NCBI RefSeq assembly: GCF_000731315.1
Contig: NZ_HG938354.1
Location: 62,001 to 126,000, forward strand
Source of the DNA: Neorhizobium galegae bv. orientalis str. HAMBI 540
GTDB lineage: Bacteria > Pseudomonadota > Alphaproteobacteria > Rhizobiales > Rhizobiaceae
Length of the DNA: 64,000 nucleotides
Direction: 5' to 3'
Shown: positions 16,610 to 24,872 of the stretch, piece by piece
Layout of the letters: every line of letters starts with the position of its first letter
Numbering within the stretch: position 1 is the first letter of the stretch
The notes under the pieces: model-generated
Database searches by the model: none
The model's input: only the letters and a program-made list of their open reading frames with translations
Told to the model about the DNA's origin: nothing
Position numbers and translations under genes: made by a program

Positions 16610-18055
16610 TTATGACAGGCTGGTCATTTTGGTGACGAGATAGGCGTCCATGCCCTCGGTGCCGCCTTCGGAGCCGTAGCCGCTCTGCTTGACGCCGCCG
16701 AACGGCGTTTCGGCCATCGAGATGAAGTTGTTGTTGATGCCGACCATGCCGGCTTCGAGTGCGTCGCTGACCATCGCCGCGGTCTGGCTGGACCGGGTGA
16801 AGGCGTAGGAGGCAAGGCCGTAGGGCAGCCGGTTGGCCTGTTCGATCACCTCGTCGAAGGAGGTGAAGCGGGCAGTGACCGCGACCGGGCCGAAAGGCTC
16901 GTCATTCATGATGATCGCGTCCTGCGGCACGTCGGCGAGAACCGTCGGCTGGAAGAAATAACCGCGATTGCTGCCGCGCTCGCCGCCGGCCTTCACCTTG
17001 GCGCCACGCTGCACGGCATCGGCGACCATGCGCTCCATCGCCGGCACGCGGCGGCTGTTGGCAAGCGGCCCCATTTGGCTCGACGGGTCGAGACCGTCGC
17101 CGATTTTCAAGGCCGAAGCCGCCTTGGCAAAACCGTCGACGAACTTGTCGTGGACGCTGTCATGTACGTAGAACCGGGTCGGCGAAATGCAGACCTGGCC
17201 GGCATTGCGGTATTTCGCGTGCACCATGACGCGGATCGCGTGGTCAATATCGGCATCTTCGAAGATCAGCACGGGGGCGTGACCGCCAAGTTCCATCGTG
17301 GCGCGCTTGACGCCGGCTTTCGCGGCGAGGACGGCGAGATGCTGGCCAACGGCTGTCGAGCCGGTGAAGGTGATCTTGCGGATGCCGTCTGCGGCAATCA
17401 GGTGTTCGGAGACATCCGCCGGCTTGCCGTGCACGACGTTCAGCACGCCGTTCGGCAGGCCGGCATCTTGCAGCGCCCGGGCGATTTCGAGCACGGTCGA
17501 CGGCGTCTCTTCCGAAGGCTTGATGACCATGGTGCAGCCGGTCGCAAGCGCTGCGGAAATCTTGCGGGCAGGAATAACGCCCGGGAAATTCCAGGGCGTG
17601 AAACCGGCGACGGCCCCGACCGGTTCCCTCGTGACCATCCAGCGGGCGCCGGGCACGCGTGAAGGCACGATACGGCCATAGGTACGGCGGCCTTCGTCGG
17701 CGGTCCAGTCGAGAATGTCGGCCGAGATGTGCACTTCCGGGATCGCTTCGCCGATCGGCTTGCCCTGGTCGAGCACCATGCGCCGGCCGATCTCGTTCGC
17801 CCGTTCGCGCAGCAGATCAGCCGCCTTGCGGATGATCTTGGCGCGGTCGAAGGCGGTCATCGCCTTCCATGCCTTGAATTCGCGGGTCGCGGCTGCGACG
17901 GCTCGCTCGAGATCCGCCGGCGTTGCGTGCGGCAAGGCGCCGATTGCCTCGCCGGTCGCAGGATTTATGACGTCCTCGATAACCCGGCCTTCCGCGCCGA
18001 GCCATTCGCCATCCACGAAAAGTTTCAACTCACCATAAGAATGGGTCTGCGTCAC
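16610..18055 (-). CDS. NAD(P)-dependent aldehyde dehydrogenase (vanillin/benzaldehyde type candidate)
   Basis: A 481-residue aldehyde dehydrogenase of the succinate-semialdehyde-like class. Seen motifs: TPWNFPGVIPARKISAAL, the Glu motif MELGGHAPVLIFEDADID, the catalytic Cys in NAGQVCISPTRFYV and MNDEPFGPVAV near the C-terminus. I choose GTG at 18055 because GGGAGGAAACC sits immediately upstream; an ATG eight codons earlier lacks a ribosome-binding site. Within this operon, between CoA ligase and hydratase-lyase, it most plausibly oxidises vanillin or 4-hydroxybenzaldehyde to the benzoate (Vdh role). By sequence alone it could be a GabD-type enzyme. Confidence 0.83.
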   Translation of the reverse strand: MTQTHSYGELKLFVDGEWLGAEGRVIEDVINPATGEAIGALPHATPADLERAVAAATREFKAWKAMTAFDRAKIIRKAADLLRERANEIGRRMVLDQGKPIGEAIPEVHISADILDWTADEGRRTYGRIVPSRVPGARWMVTREPVGAVAGFTPWNFPGVIPARKISAALATGCTMVIKPSEETPSTVLEIARALQDAGLPNGVLNVVHGKPADVSEHLIAADGIRKITFTGSTAVGQHLAVLAAKAGVKRATMELGGHAPVLIFEDADIDHAIRVMVHAKYRNAGQVCISPTRFYVHDSVHDKFVDGFAKAASALKIGDGLDPSSQMGPLANSRRVPAMERMVADAVQRGAKVKAGGERGSNRGYFFQPTVLADVPQDAIIMNDEPFGPVAVTARFTSFDEVIEQANRLPYGLASYAFTRSSQTAAMVSDALEAGMVGINNNFISMAETPFGGVKQSGYGSEGGTEGMDAYLVTKMTSLS

Positions 18056-18103
18056 GGTTTCCTCCCTCGCGGCGACCATAAAAAACGGCAGGGGGCAATG
18101 CCC

Positions 18104-20245
18104 TCAGCGCACCACGAATAGCGCGTCGAGAGCCAAAGCCCCGTCCCCCTCGCCATAGACAACGAGCGGATTGATATCGACTTCGACAATCTGAGGCTCC
18201 GAGCGCATCAGCGCGCCGAGCTTGACGACCACGTCGGCAATTGCTTCGACATCGCGCGCCGGCTGGCCGCGAAAGGCCCCGAGCAGCTTCGATGCCTTCA
18301 GCTTGTGGATTTCGGCGATCGCCCGCTCGCGGCTGATATCGGCCGGCAGCAGGCGAGCATCGGCGAGAGCCTCGATCCAGACGCCGCCGAGGCCAACGAG
18401 TACGACCGGACCCCATTGCGGATCGCGCTTGGCGCCGACCACCATTTCGAGGCCCTGGCGCGCCATGCCCTCGATCAGCACGCCGTCGAGCTTGAGGCCC
18501 GGCTTGTGCTTGGCAATGCTGGCATACATCTTTTCATGCGCCGCCCGAAGTGCCGCCTCGTCGGCGATATTGACGATGACGCCGCCGGCATCGCTCTTGT
18601 GGGCGAGTTCGGCCGCCTGCGCCTTCATGACCACCGGATAACCGACATCGGCTGCGATCGTCGCGGCCTCGTCGGCGGATTTTGCCAAAGCGCCCTTCGG
18701 GATGTGGATGCCGAGATCGGTAAGGATCCGCTTGCCTTCATACTCGACCACAAGGCCGGAGGGCGGCAGTTTGCCGATCCGTTCGCCTTCCGGCGCCCGG
18801 TCGTTGGTGGCGGCGAGCGCAGCCGCATAATTCATCACCACCGCCATGGCGCGCATGGCGCGTTCCGGCGAGCGGAAGAACGGAATGCCGCTGTCGCGCA
18901 CCGCCTTCATGAAGGTCGGGTCGAGCGGATAGTCATCGCCGACGATGTTGAGGATGACCGGCTTTGTCGCGGTCGCGGCGACCGGAATGATGGCGTCCGA
19001 CTTCTTGATCTGCATCGGCGGCGAGCCGCCCGCGTGCGACAGGAAGACGATCCCCACATTCGGATCCTTCAGCATGGATGCCGTGGACGTTCCGAAAATA
19101 CCGGGATTGGAGAAGCCGGTGGTGCCGATGTCGAACGGGTTGTCGACATGCACATAGGGCGGCACCTGCGTGGTGAGCTCCGCATGCACCTCTTCCGACA
19201 GTGTCGCGATCGGCAGGCCGACGCGTTCGCAGAAATCGAAGCAGAGACCGCGGATGGCGCCGGAATTGGTGACGATGCCGGCTTCACCCGGCGGCGGCGA
19301 CGGATAACGGGCAAGGATCGCGGTGACGTCGAATAGTTCGTCGGTCGTCTCGACCAGCGCGACGGCTTCGTTGCGGACGGCGGCCTGCATCAGCGCGTGG
19401 TCGCCGGCCAGTGCGCCGGTATGCGATTGCGCCGCCTGCTTGCCGCGCTCGCTGGAACCCGGATGCAGCATGACGATCGGCTTGCCGAGTTCGCGGGCGC
19501 GCCGGGCGACGGCGAGAAACTTCTGAGGATTCTTGATCTGCTCGACATAGACCGCGACGACGGCGTTGTCCTTGTCCTCGATCAGCCAGCCGACCAAGTC
19601 CTCGGCAGCGATCACCGCCTCGTTGCCGGTGGCGATCACATAGGAAACCGCGATTTCGCGCGAATGCATGGCGAAGCGGATATTGGCCGCCGTCGCACCG
19701 CTCTGGGCGACGATGGCGACTCTGGAGCGCTCGCCGACGCCGCGCAGGTCGACCGGCTCGAAAGTCAGCGGAATGCCGTCGACATAGTTGGTATAGCCCA
19801 TGCAGTTGGGTCCGAGCATCGCCATGCCCGCCTTGCGGCAGATCTCAGCAAGCTCATTCTGCTGCTGGCGGCCTTCCTCACCGGCTTCGGCGAAACCGGA
19901 AGAGTAGACGATGACGCCCGCCACATCCCGCTCGACGCAGGCAAGAACCGAGTCCCTGATCGCCACCTGTGGCACGATGAGGATCACCACGTCGACGCCC
20001 TTGGGCAGGTCGCCGATGGTCTTCACGCAGGGGCGACCGTTGATCTCGCCGCGCGAACGGCTGACGAGATGCAGGTCGCCGGCATATTTGAAGAGTTCGA
20101 GATTGGCGAGCACGCCGCCGCCGATCGAGGCGGGATCCGGCGACGCGCCCACGATCGCGATCGATCGTGGGCGCAGCAGACGGTCAAGATCGAACGGCTT
20201 GGCCGGATCGAGCGTCTTGGGAGCGGTGGTCATCGTATCAGCCAT
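18104..20245 (-). CDS. ADP-forming acyl-CoA synthetase, FerA-like feruloyl-CoA synthetase
   Basis: A protein of about 713 residues of the ADP-forming acyl-CoA synthetase superfamily: CoA-binding domain (SIAIVGASPDPASIGGGVL, near residue 28), succinyl-CoA-ligase-like middle domains with the phospho-His motif SHTGALAGD near residue 275, and a C-terminal ATP-grasp_5 domain (GIHIPKGALA, YPVVMKAQ, HKSDAGGVIVNI, GVLIEGMARQGLEMVVG). There is no AMP-binding (ANL) motif. FerA of Sphingobium SYK-6 is of this unusual class, and the hydratase-lyase neighbours on both sides support activation of ferulate or p-coumarate. The start is ATG 20245 or GTG 20254. Generic acetate-CoA ligase annotation is the alternative. 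Confidence 0.85.
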   Translation of the reverse strand: MADTMTTAPKTLDPAKPFDLDRLLRPRSIAIVGASPDPASIGGGVLANLELFKYAGDLHLVSRSRGEINGRPCVKTIGDLPKGVDVVILIVPQVAIRDSVLACVERDVAGVIVYSSGFAEAGEEGRQQQNELAEICRKAGMAMLGPNCMGYTNYVDGIPLTFEPVDLRGVGERSRVAIVAQSGATAANIRFAMHSREIAVSYVIATGNEAVIAAEDLVGWLIEDKDNAVVAVYVEQIKNPQKFLAVARRARELGKPIVMLHPGSSERGKQAAQSHTGALAGDHALMQAAVRNEAVALVETTDELFDVTAILARYPSPPPGEAGIVTNSGAIRGLCFDFCERVGLPIATLSEEVHAELTTQVPPYVHVDNPFDIGTTGFSNPGIFGTSTASMLKDPNVGIVFLSHAGGSPPMQIKKSDAIIPVAATATKPVILNIVGDDYPLDPTFMKAVRDSGIPFFRSPERAMRAMAVVMNYAAALAATNDRAPEGERIGKLPPSGLVVEYEGKRILTDLGIHIPKGALAKSADEAATIAADVGYPVVMKAQAAELAHKSDAGGVIVNIADEAALRAAHEKMYASIAKHKPGLKLDGVLIEGMARQGLEMVVGAKRDPQWGPVVLVGLGGVWIEALADARLLPADISRERAIAEIHKLKASKLLGAFRGQPARDVEAIADVVVKLGALMRSEPQIVEVDINPLVVYGEGDGALALDALFVVR

Positions 20246-20257
20246 GGGAGCCACTTC

Positions 20258-21121
20258 TTAGTCGCGACGGTAGGCACCGAGGCCCGGGCGGAAGGATTTC
20301 TCGTCCAGGAACTGGCTCATGCCGGTATTGCGGCCGTTTTCCGGGTCGCGGAGTTCCGTCTGATCGGACTTCGCCATCAGATATTCGCCGGCCTGTTCCC
20401 AGGTGAGATCGCGGGTGAAACGGCAGGCGGTCTTGGCCTGGCGCAGCACGAAGGGGTTCTTGCCGATCAGCGTCATGGCGAGCTTGCGGGTCTCGGCCTT
20501 CAGCTCGTCCGGCGAAACGGCCTTGTTGACCAGCTTCATGTCGGCAGCCTGCTGGCCGGTGAAGGTTTCCCCGGTCATGATGTAATACATCGCGTCGCGG
20601 AAGCTCATCGTCTCCAGCACCGACTTGGTGACGATGCCGGCGGGGATGATGCCCCAGTTGATTTCAGAAAGGCCGAAGATGGCGTCTTCCGAGGCGATGG
20701 CCAGGTCGCAGCCGACCAGGAACTGGAAGGCGCCGCCGAAACACCAGCCGTTGACCATGGAGATGGTCGGCTTCGGGAAATACATCATCCGGCGCCACTG
20801 CCATGCGGCGTTCGCCCGGAACAGGCGTTCGCGCTGGATCGGCGGCACCTTGTCGGTGGCGCGGAAATATTCCTTCAGGTCCATGCCGGCCGAGAAGGAT
20901 TCGCCGGCGCCGGTGACGACCATCACCTTGCAGCGGTCGTCTTCTTCCAGCGCATCCATGATCGCGTTCATTTCCCAGACGATGCCCGGGTTGATGGCGT
21001 TGCGCTGCTTCGGACGGTTGAGCGTCACCCAGGCGATGCCCTCGTCGAAATCCACGGTAACATATTCGCCCCACTTGCCATTGTTCTGGCCGGCGGCAGC
21101 GGATTCGGTCTGGTTTTCCAT
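20258..21121 (-). CDS. p-Hydroxycinnamoyl-CoA hydratase/lyase (paralogue 1)
   Basis: A 287-residue crotonase-family enzyme, first gene of the hydroxycinnamate operon. It resembles HCHL/FerB: FSAGMDLKEYFRATDKV near residue 75, MVNGWCFGGAFQFLVGCDLAIASED near 118 and the catalytic Glu in FGLSEINWGIIPAG near 145, with RPGLGAYRRD at the end as in Pseudomonas HCHL. The ATG has GGGAGAAT upstream and a good sigma70-type promoter at 21146-21174. Only a few bases separate it from the FerA-like gene, so activation and cleavage are probably coexpressed. Having two paralogues in one operon is notable. Confidence 0.9.
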   Translation of the reverse strand: MENQTESAAAGQNNGKWGEYVTVDFDEGIAWVTLNRPKQRNAINPGIVWEMNAIMDALEEDDRCKVMVVTGAGESFSAGMDLKEYFRATDKVPPIQRERLFRANAAWQWRRMMYFPKPTISMVNGWCFGGAFQFLVGCDLAIASEDAIFGLSEINWGIIPAGIVTKSVLETMSFRDAMYYIMTGETFTGQQAADMKLVNKAVSPDELKAETRKLAMTLIGKNPFVLRQAKTACRFTRDLTWEQAGEYLMAKSDQTELRDPENGRNTGMSQFLDEKSFRPGLGAYRRD

Positions 21122-21145
21122 AGCAAATTCTCCCTACTGGGGAAA

Positions 21146-21174
21146 TGGATATCAGGGACCCGAATATGCGTCAA
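21146..21174 (-). promoter_or_regulatory. Sigma70-type promoter of the hydroxycinnamate operon
   Basis: Minus strand TTGACG (21174-21169), a 17-nt spacer, then TATCCA (21151-21146), about 25 bp before the ATG at 21121. Position and spacing are good; activity is inferred. I saw no clear operator palindrome in this 114-bp gap. Confidence 0.55.
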
Positions 21175-21235
21175 GCGGCTTTCAGTCTCAGGCCTGGCGA
21201 AAAGAAAGCCGTTTGACGTCGTGCTGACCCGATGC

Positions 21236-21964
21236 TTAACCGCGGCCGAGGAATGGCATTTCGACCGGCAGGATGATGCTCTCGTAAAGGTTCACGTCGT
21301 CCGGCAGCGTCGCCATCAGCACGACGATCCGTGCCACATCCAGAGGCATCATCGTTGCGGGACGGACCTTGTCGGTGATGCCGGGAACCAGCGAACTGAC
21401 CGTCGAGCCCGGATGCACCATGGAGACCGCAATGCCGTGCTCGCGGCCGTCGACGGCGAGCGAACGGGTAAGGCCCTCGAGCGCGAACTTGCTCGCCGTA
21501 TAGGCGGCGGTATGGCCGCGCGGAACTTTGGACGACAGGCTGCCCATGTTGATGATCCGGCCGCGCTTCTGTTCCTGCATGATGACGAAGGCGGCGCGGC
21601 TGCAATAGAAGACCGAGTGCAGGTTGGCACCGATCACCTCGTGCCAGCGCTCGTTGGTGAGCTTTTCGACCGGCGTATGATCGGCGATGCCGGCATTGTT
21701 GATCAGGATGTCGAGCCGGCCGTATTTTTCCTTCACCGTGACGAACAGCTTTTCGACCTGCGCGTCATCGGTGACGTCGGTCTGGACGACGAACGCATGG
21801 CCGCCGTCGGCTTCGATCTCGGCCGCCAGTTTTTCAAGCTTGTCGGCGCTGCGGGCGGCAAGCACGGTGAAGGCACCCTCAGCGGCAATCGCCTTGGCGA
21901 TGCCCCAGCCGATGCCCGAACTGGCGCCGGTGACGATGGCAATACGGTCCTTGATCGAAATCAT
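21236..21964 (-). CDS. SDR family oxidoreductase
   Basis: A 242-residue classical short-chain dehydrogenase/reductase. Cofactor motif TGASSGIGWGIA near residue 12, NNAG near residue 86, catalytic Ser in NMGSLSSK and the YTASK motif near residue 150. The C-terminal segment DVARIVVLMATLPDDVNLYESIILP resembles YdfG/serine-dehydrogenase-like SDRs. It lies 27 bp downstream of the LuxR gene and upstream of the hydratase-lyase promoter, and may be cotranscribed with the regulator. The substrate is unknown; reduction of an aromatic aldehyde or a beta-hydroxy acid is possible but not demonstrated. Confidence 0.85.
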   Translation of the reverse strand: MISIKDRIAIVTGASSGIGWGIAKAIAAEGAFTVLAARSADKLEKLAAEIEADGGHAFVVQTDVTDDAQVEKLFVTVKEKYGRLDILINNAGIADHTPVEKLTNERWHEVIGANLHSVFYCSRAAFVIMQEQKRGRIINMGSLSSKVPRGHTAAYTASKFALEGLTRSLAVDGREHGIAVSMVHPGSTVSSLVPGITDKVRPATMMPLDVARIVVLMATLPDDVNLYESIILPVEMPFLGRG

Positions 21965-21991
21965 TTGAAACTTCTCCCCTGATTAATACGC

Positions 21992-22843
21992 TTAGGCGCG
22001 TGAAATTCCTTCATAAAGCGCTTCGAGCCCGCGCCGGTCGCTGACCCCGAGCTTGCGATAGGCACGCTGACGGTAGGTGACGATACTCGAAAGCGCGAGC
22101 CCGACCTTTTCGGAAATTTCCCGATGTGTGCGGCCGAGTAGCAGGCCGGCGGAAACCTCTGCCTCACGGCCCGAAAGTGCAAACCCCGCCTGCAGCAGCC
22201 GCCCGGCGATCTCCTGCTGCGGCGGATGCAACGGTGCCGTCTGCGGCCTGCCTTGGAGCCGCACATGCTTGACGACCATGGCCATCAGCAGCGGCGCGGA
22301 GGCTTCCAGCCGTTCGACCGCGGAGAGCGGGAACGGGCCGCTTTCGCGGGTGCGATAGAGGCTGGCGAAGATCCGCGGCTCCTCCGAATGATAGATGGTC
22401 AGGCGTTCCAGCACATGGGCGCGCTCGTAACAGTCTCGGCGGTATTCGGGATCGCGGATGCCGTTCCAAGCCTGGCGCACCACCTGCACCTTGGCAAGTC
22501 CGGGGCCTCCGTTCAGCATCTGGCGGGTCACCCGGTCGCGTAGCCAATAACGGCGGGCATAGTCGAGCGAGGCGCGCTCGGCAAAGCCCGGAATGGTCGA
22601 GTGATAACCGCAGGCGAAGAGATAGGTGAGCGACCCGTCTTCCTCGGCCTGGAAGGCGGAACAGAAATCGGTGCCGGCGATGCCGCGCAGGGTTTCCAGC
22701 AATTTTTCGGGAAAGCCGGGCTCGCCGACCTCGTCCACGAGGGCAGCCATGACGGCCACGTTGTCTCCATCAAGCGCAGGCATTGACGCCTCCAGGGTTG
22801 AGAATAAATCCGTCGTGGGCATGTCCACCTGCAAGGTGGACAT
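21992..22843 (-). CDS. LuxR-family transcriptional regulator
   Basis: About 280 residues. The C-terminal 60 residues form a LuxR-type helix-turn-helix: FALSGREAEVSAGLLLGRTHREISEKVGLALSSIVTYRQRAYRKLGVSDRRGLEALY. The N-terminal 200 residues have no receiver domain and no obvious acyl-homoserine-lactone signature, so it is a solo regulator with an unknown sensor region. Two starts exist: ATG 22843 and ATG 22822; the second has AGGTGG upstream and would place a 25-bp perfect palindrome in its leader. It is divergent from the VOC gene and may control the flanking hydroxycinnamate genes. Confidence 0.82.
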   Translation of the reverse strand: MSTLQVDMPTTDLFSTLEASMPALDGDNVAVMAALVDEVGEPGFPEKLLETLRGIAGTDFCSAFQAEEDGSLTYLFACGYHSTIPGFAERASLDYARRYWLRDRVTRQMLNGGPGLAKVQVVRQAWNGIRDPEYRRDCYERAHVLERLTIYHSEEPRIFASLYRTRESGPFPLSAVERLEASAPLLMAMVVKHVRLQGRPQTAPLHPPQQEIAGRLLQAGFALSGREAEVSAGLLLGRTHREISEKVGLALSSIVTYRQRAYRKLGVSDRRGLEALYEGISRA

Positions 22844-22844
22844 G
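22820..22844. promoter_or_regulatory. Perfect palindrome at the luxR start
   Basis: CATGTCCACC-N5-GGTGGACATG, perfect 10-bp arms, overlaps the first of two possible LuxR start codons and lies about 65 bp upstream of the divergent VOC gene. Dyad size and place suit an autoregulatory LuxR operator, or an mRNA hairpin masking the start. Which of these it is cannot be told from sequence. Confidence 0.6.
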
Positions 22845-22907
22845 GGAGGGTCGGCAAGGGCCTACCATCACGGCCAATGCAACAAGCCTGGATATGGAGG
22901 AACCACC

Positions 22908-23441
22908 ATGGTTGACGCACCAAAGCTTCGCAAACTCTATCACTTTTCCTACCCCTGCCGCGATGGCGAGGAGACTCGCAAGTTCTACGAGGACCTGCTT
23001 GGCCTGCCGCTGGTCAATTGCATGACCGCCGACAAGGTGCCGTCGACGGGCGAAGAAAAGCCCTACGCGCATTTCTTCTTCGAAATGGGCGACGGCTCCT
23101 ACATGGCCTTCTTCGACCTCGGCGAAAACGCCATGCCGCTTCCCTCGCCGAACACGCCGGACTGGGTCCAGCACTTCGCGATGGAAGTCGATTCCGTCGA
23201 AGAGGTTCTTCAGATGAAGAAGCGTCTTCAGGATGCCGGCGTGAAGACCACCGACGTCATCGACCACGAGTTCATCAACTCGATCTACTTCTTCGACCCG
23301 AACGGCCTTCGCCTCGAAGTGACGGCCCGCACGGAAGAGCCGGGCTATCTGGAACAGGCGGCTTCGGAAGCCCATGACGCCATGAAGGCATGGGTGAAGA
23401 AGAAGGCCGGGATGATTGCGGCGAAGTCGGCTGCGGCTTGA
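22908..23441 (+). CDS. VOC (glyoxalase/extradiol-like) family protein
   Basis: A 177-residue single-chain vicinal-oxygen-chelate protein. Metal-ligand positions are suggested by His in LYHFSYPCRDGEETRKFYEDLLG near residue 12, His in WVQHFAMEVDS near residue 88 and Glu in GLRLEVTAR near residue 140. ATG 22908 has GGAGG at the right spacing; the open frame upstream is chance. Neighbouring catabolic genes suggest an aromatic ring-cleavage or related role, but generic glyoxalase-like function is equally possible. It is divergent from luxR and ends at a hairpin-rich terminator region. Confidence 0.8.
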   Translation: MVDAPKLRKLYHFSYPCRDGEETRKFYEDLLGLPLVNCMTADKVPSTGEEKPYAHFFFEMGDGSYMAFFDLGENAMPLPSPNTPDWVQHFAMEVDSVEEVLQMKKRLQDAGVKTTDVIDHEFINSIYFFDPNGLRLEVTARTEEPGYLEQAASEAHDAMKAWVKKKAGMIAAKSAAA

Positions 23442-23452
23442 GGTAGCCAATC

Positions 23453-23545
23453 GGGGACCGGACGAATGGCCGGTCCCCGATCCCGCCGTGAAGGCGGGAG
23501 ATGAAATCGGAGCACCACCGATCCAGCCTTGACGGTGGTGCTTTT
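23453..23545 (+). terminator. Three successive hairpins, last with T tail
   Basis: After the VOC stop come GGGGACCGG/CCGGTCCCC (23453-23478, 8-nt loop), TCCCGCC-N5-GGCGGGA just after it, and AGCACCACCG/CGGTGGTGCT (23511-23542) followed by TTTT. The last is a standard intrinsic terminator. Three in a row is more than needed and would also shield against convergent transcription from the hydrolase gene. Confidence 0.75.
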
Positions 23546-23612
23546 CATTAAAGCTCACGGTCAAACCTCCCGATGATCCGGAGCCCGCCCCCGACAAGCT
23601 CCGGCTTGTCTT

Positions 23613-24791
23613 TCAAGACAACAACCCCTGCCGCCTGCTCCAGTCGATCACCCGGTCGATGCAGGCTTTTAAGAGCTCCGGCTGGCCGAGGTAATAGTGG
23701 GTCGCGTGCGGGATGGTCATGTATTCCTTGTTCTCGGTGGCGAGCGCCGCCCGGATCGTCGGATTGTGTGTCGCCGGGACCGCCTCGTCGGCATTGTTCT
23801 CGATCTGCAGCACCGGCGAGCGCTTGATCAGCGCCGCGTTCATCGGACCCTTGGCATTCGACAGGTCGTAGCTCCACTGGGATAGCCACGAGCGCAACGT
23901 CGTGAAGCGGGCGAGCCCGACCGGGCCGACATTGACCGTGCGCGGATCACCCATATAGCTCTTGCCGATCGGCCGGTCGTTCGGGTCGATCGTGCCGTCG
24001 AACCAGCGCACGTCGCACATAGTGCGGTGGACGACGAAGGCGCGTTCCTGCTCGAACGAGCCGCGGCGCTTCAACTCCGCCAGCATGTCGAGCGCCCAAT
24101 GGGTAATCTTGCGGTTGCGGGCGACCTGGGCCGCCCGAAACCGCTGGATGAATTCCGCCGAATAGGGCGGCTGGTGCGGGCAGTCCGGCGAATAGATGTC
24201 GAATTCCGGGTCGCGCAGATCCGGGTCCAGTTCGTCGAGAACCGACGGGTCGAGCCATTCGGTCAACGTTTCGGCACGCGACAGGTGGGCGGCGATGAAG
24301 ATCACGCCGTCGGCCGGCTTCAGGCCCACTTCGACGAGGTTGACCTCGTCGCCGGCCGGCGTGTGGGTGATCGTCGGGTTTTCCGCCTGTGCCTGGTAGA
24401 ACAGCGATAGCGAACCGCCGCCCGACCAGCCGACCAGCACCACCTTCTCGTAACCAAGCTCGCCGCGGGCATAATCGAGCCACTTGCCGAGGTCGATCGC
24501 CACCTTTTCCATGATCAGAGCGGTATCGTTCTTCGGATAACGGCTTGCGGCGCAAAGCACGTGCAGACCGGCGTCCGCCAGCGCCGTCGGCATCGGCAGG
24601 AGCTGCAGCGTCGAGGTTGGATGCATGAAGACATAGACCGTCTTCGACGGCGCACCGGCGCCGCGCAGAAGCTGGCCCTCCAGGTTGACCCTGCCGGAAT
24701 TGCCGGCAAAGCCGTAGGTCTCAGTATATTTCGCGGTCTCCGGAAAGGAGACGATCAGCGGGATCCGCTGCCATTCCGCCTTGGTGGTCAT
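23613..24791 (-). CDS. Alpha/beta hydrolase
   Basis: A 392-residue alpha/beta hydrolase. The nucleophile elbow is GWSGGG near residue 122 (Ser), and the C-terminal catalytic His is probably in IPHATHYYLGQPEL near residue 365, with an acid in NNADEAVP. Long insertions lie between the core strands (EFDIYSPDCPHQPPYSAEFIQRFRAAQ). No signal peptide. It follows the FAD monooxygenase by about 80 bp on the same strand, probably one transcript. It may hydrolyse an ester, lactone or C-C bond of an aromatic intermediate; no closer family could be assigned. Confidence 0.82.
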   Translation of the reverse strand: MTTKAEWQRIPLIVSFPETAKYTETYGFAGNSGRVNLEGQLLRGAGAPSKTVYVFMHPTSTLQLLPMPTALADAGLHVLCAASRYPKNDTALIMEKVAIDLGKWLDYARGELGYEKVVLVGWSGGGSLSLFYQAQAENPTITHTPAGDEVNLVEVGLKPADGVIFIAAHLSRAETLTEWLDPSVLDELDPDLRDPEFDIYSPDCPHQPPYSAEFIQRFRAAQVARNRKITHWALDMLAELKRRGSFEQERAFVVHRTMCDVRWFDGTIDPNDRPIGKSYMGDPRTVNVGPVGLARFTTLRSWLSQWSYDLSNAKGPMNAALIKRSPVLQIENNADEAVPATHNPTIRAALATENKEYMTIPHATHYYLGQPELLKACIDRVIDWSRRQGLLS

Positions 24792-24872
24792 GGTGTCCTA
24801 CCCATTATGCTTCGCCCGCTCGGCCGACGGAACCGGCGAGCAGGCTTTCCAGATTGAGCTGCGAATATGCCC

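Noticed and set aside
19397..21982. 861-codon open frame on the plus strand
   Set aside because: It runs antisense across the FerA-like ligase, the hydratase-lyase and the SDR, all with clear motifs on the minus strand; the translation is low-complexity and shows no domain. It is a high-GC shadow frame.
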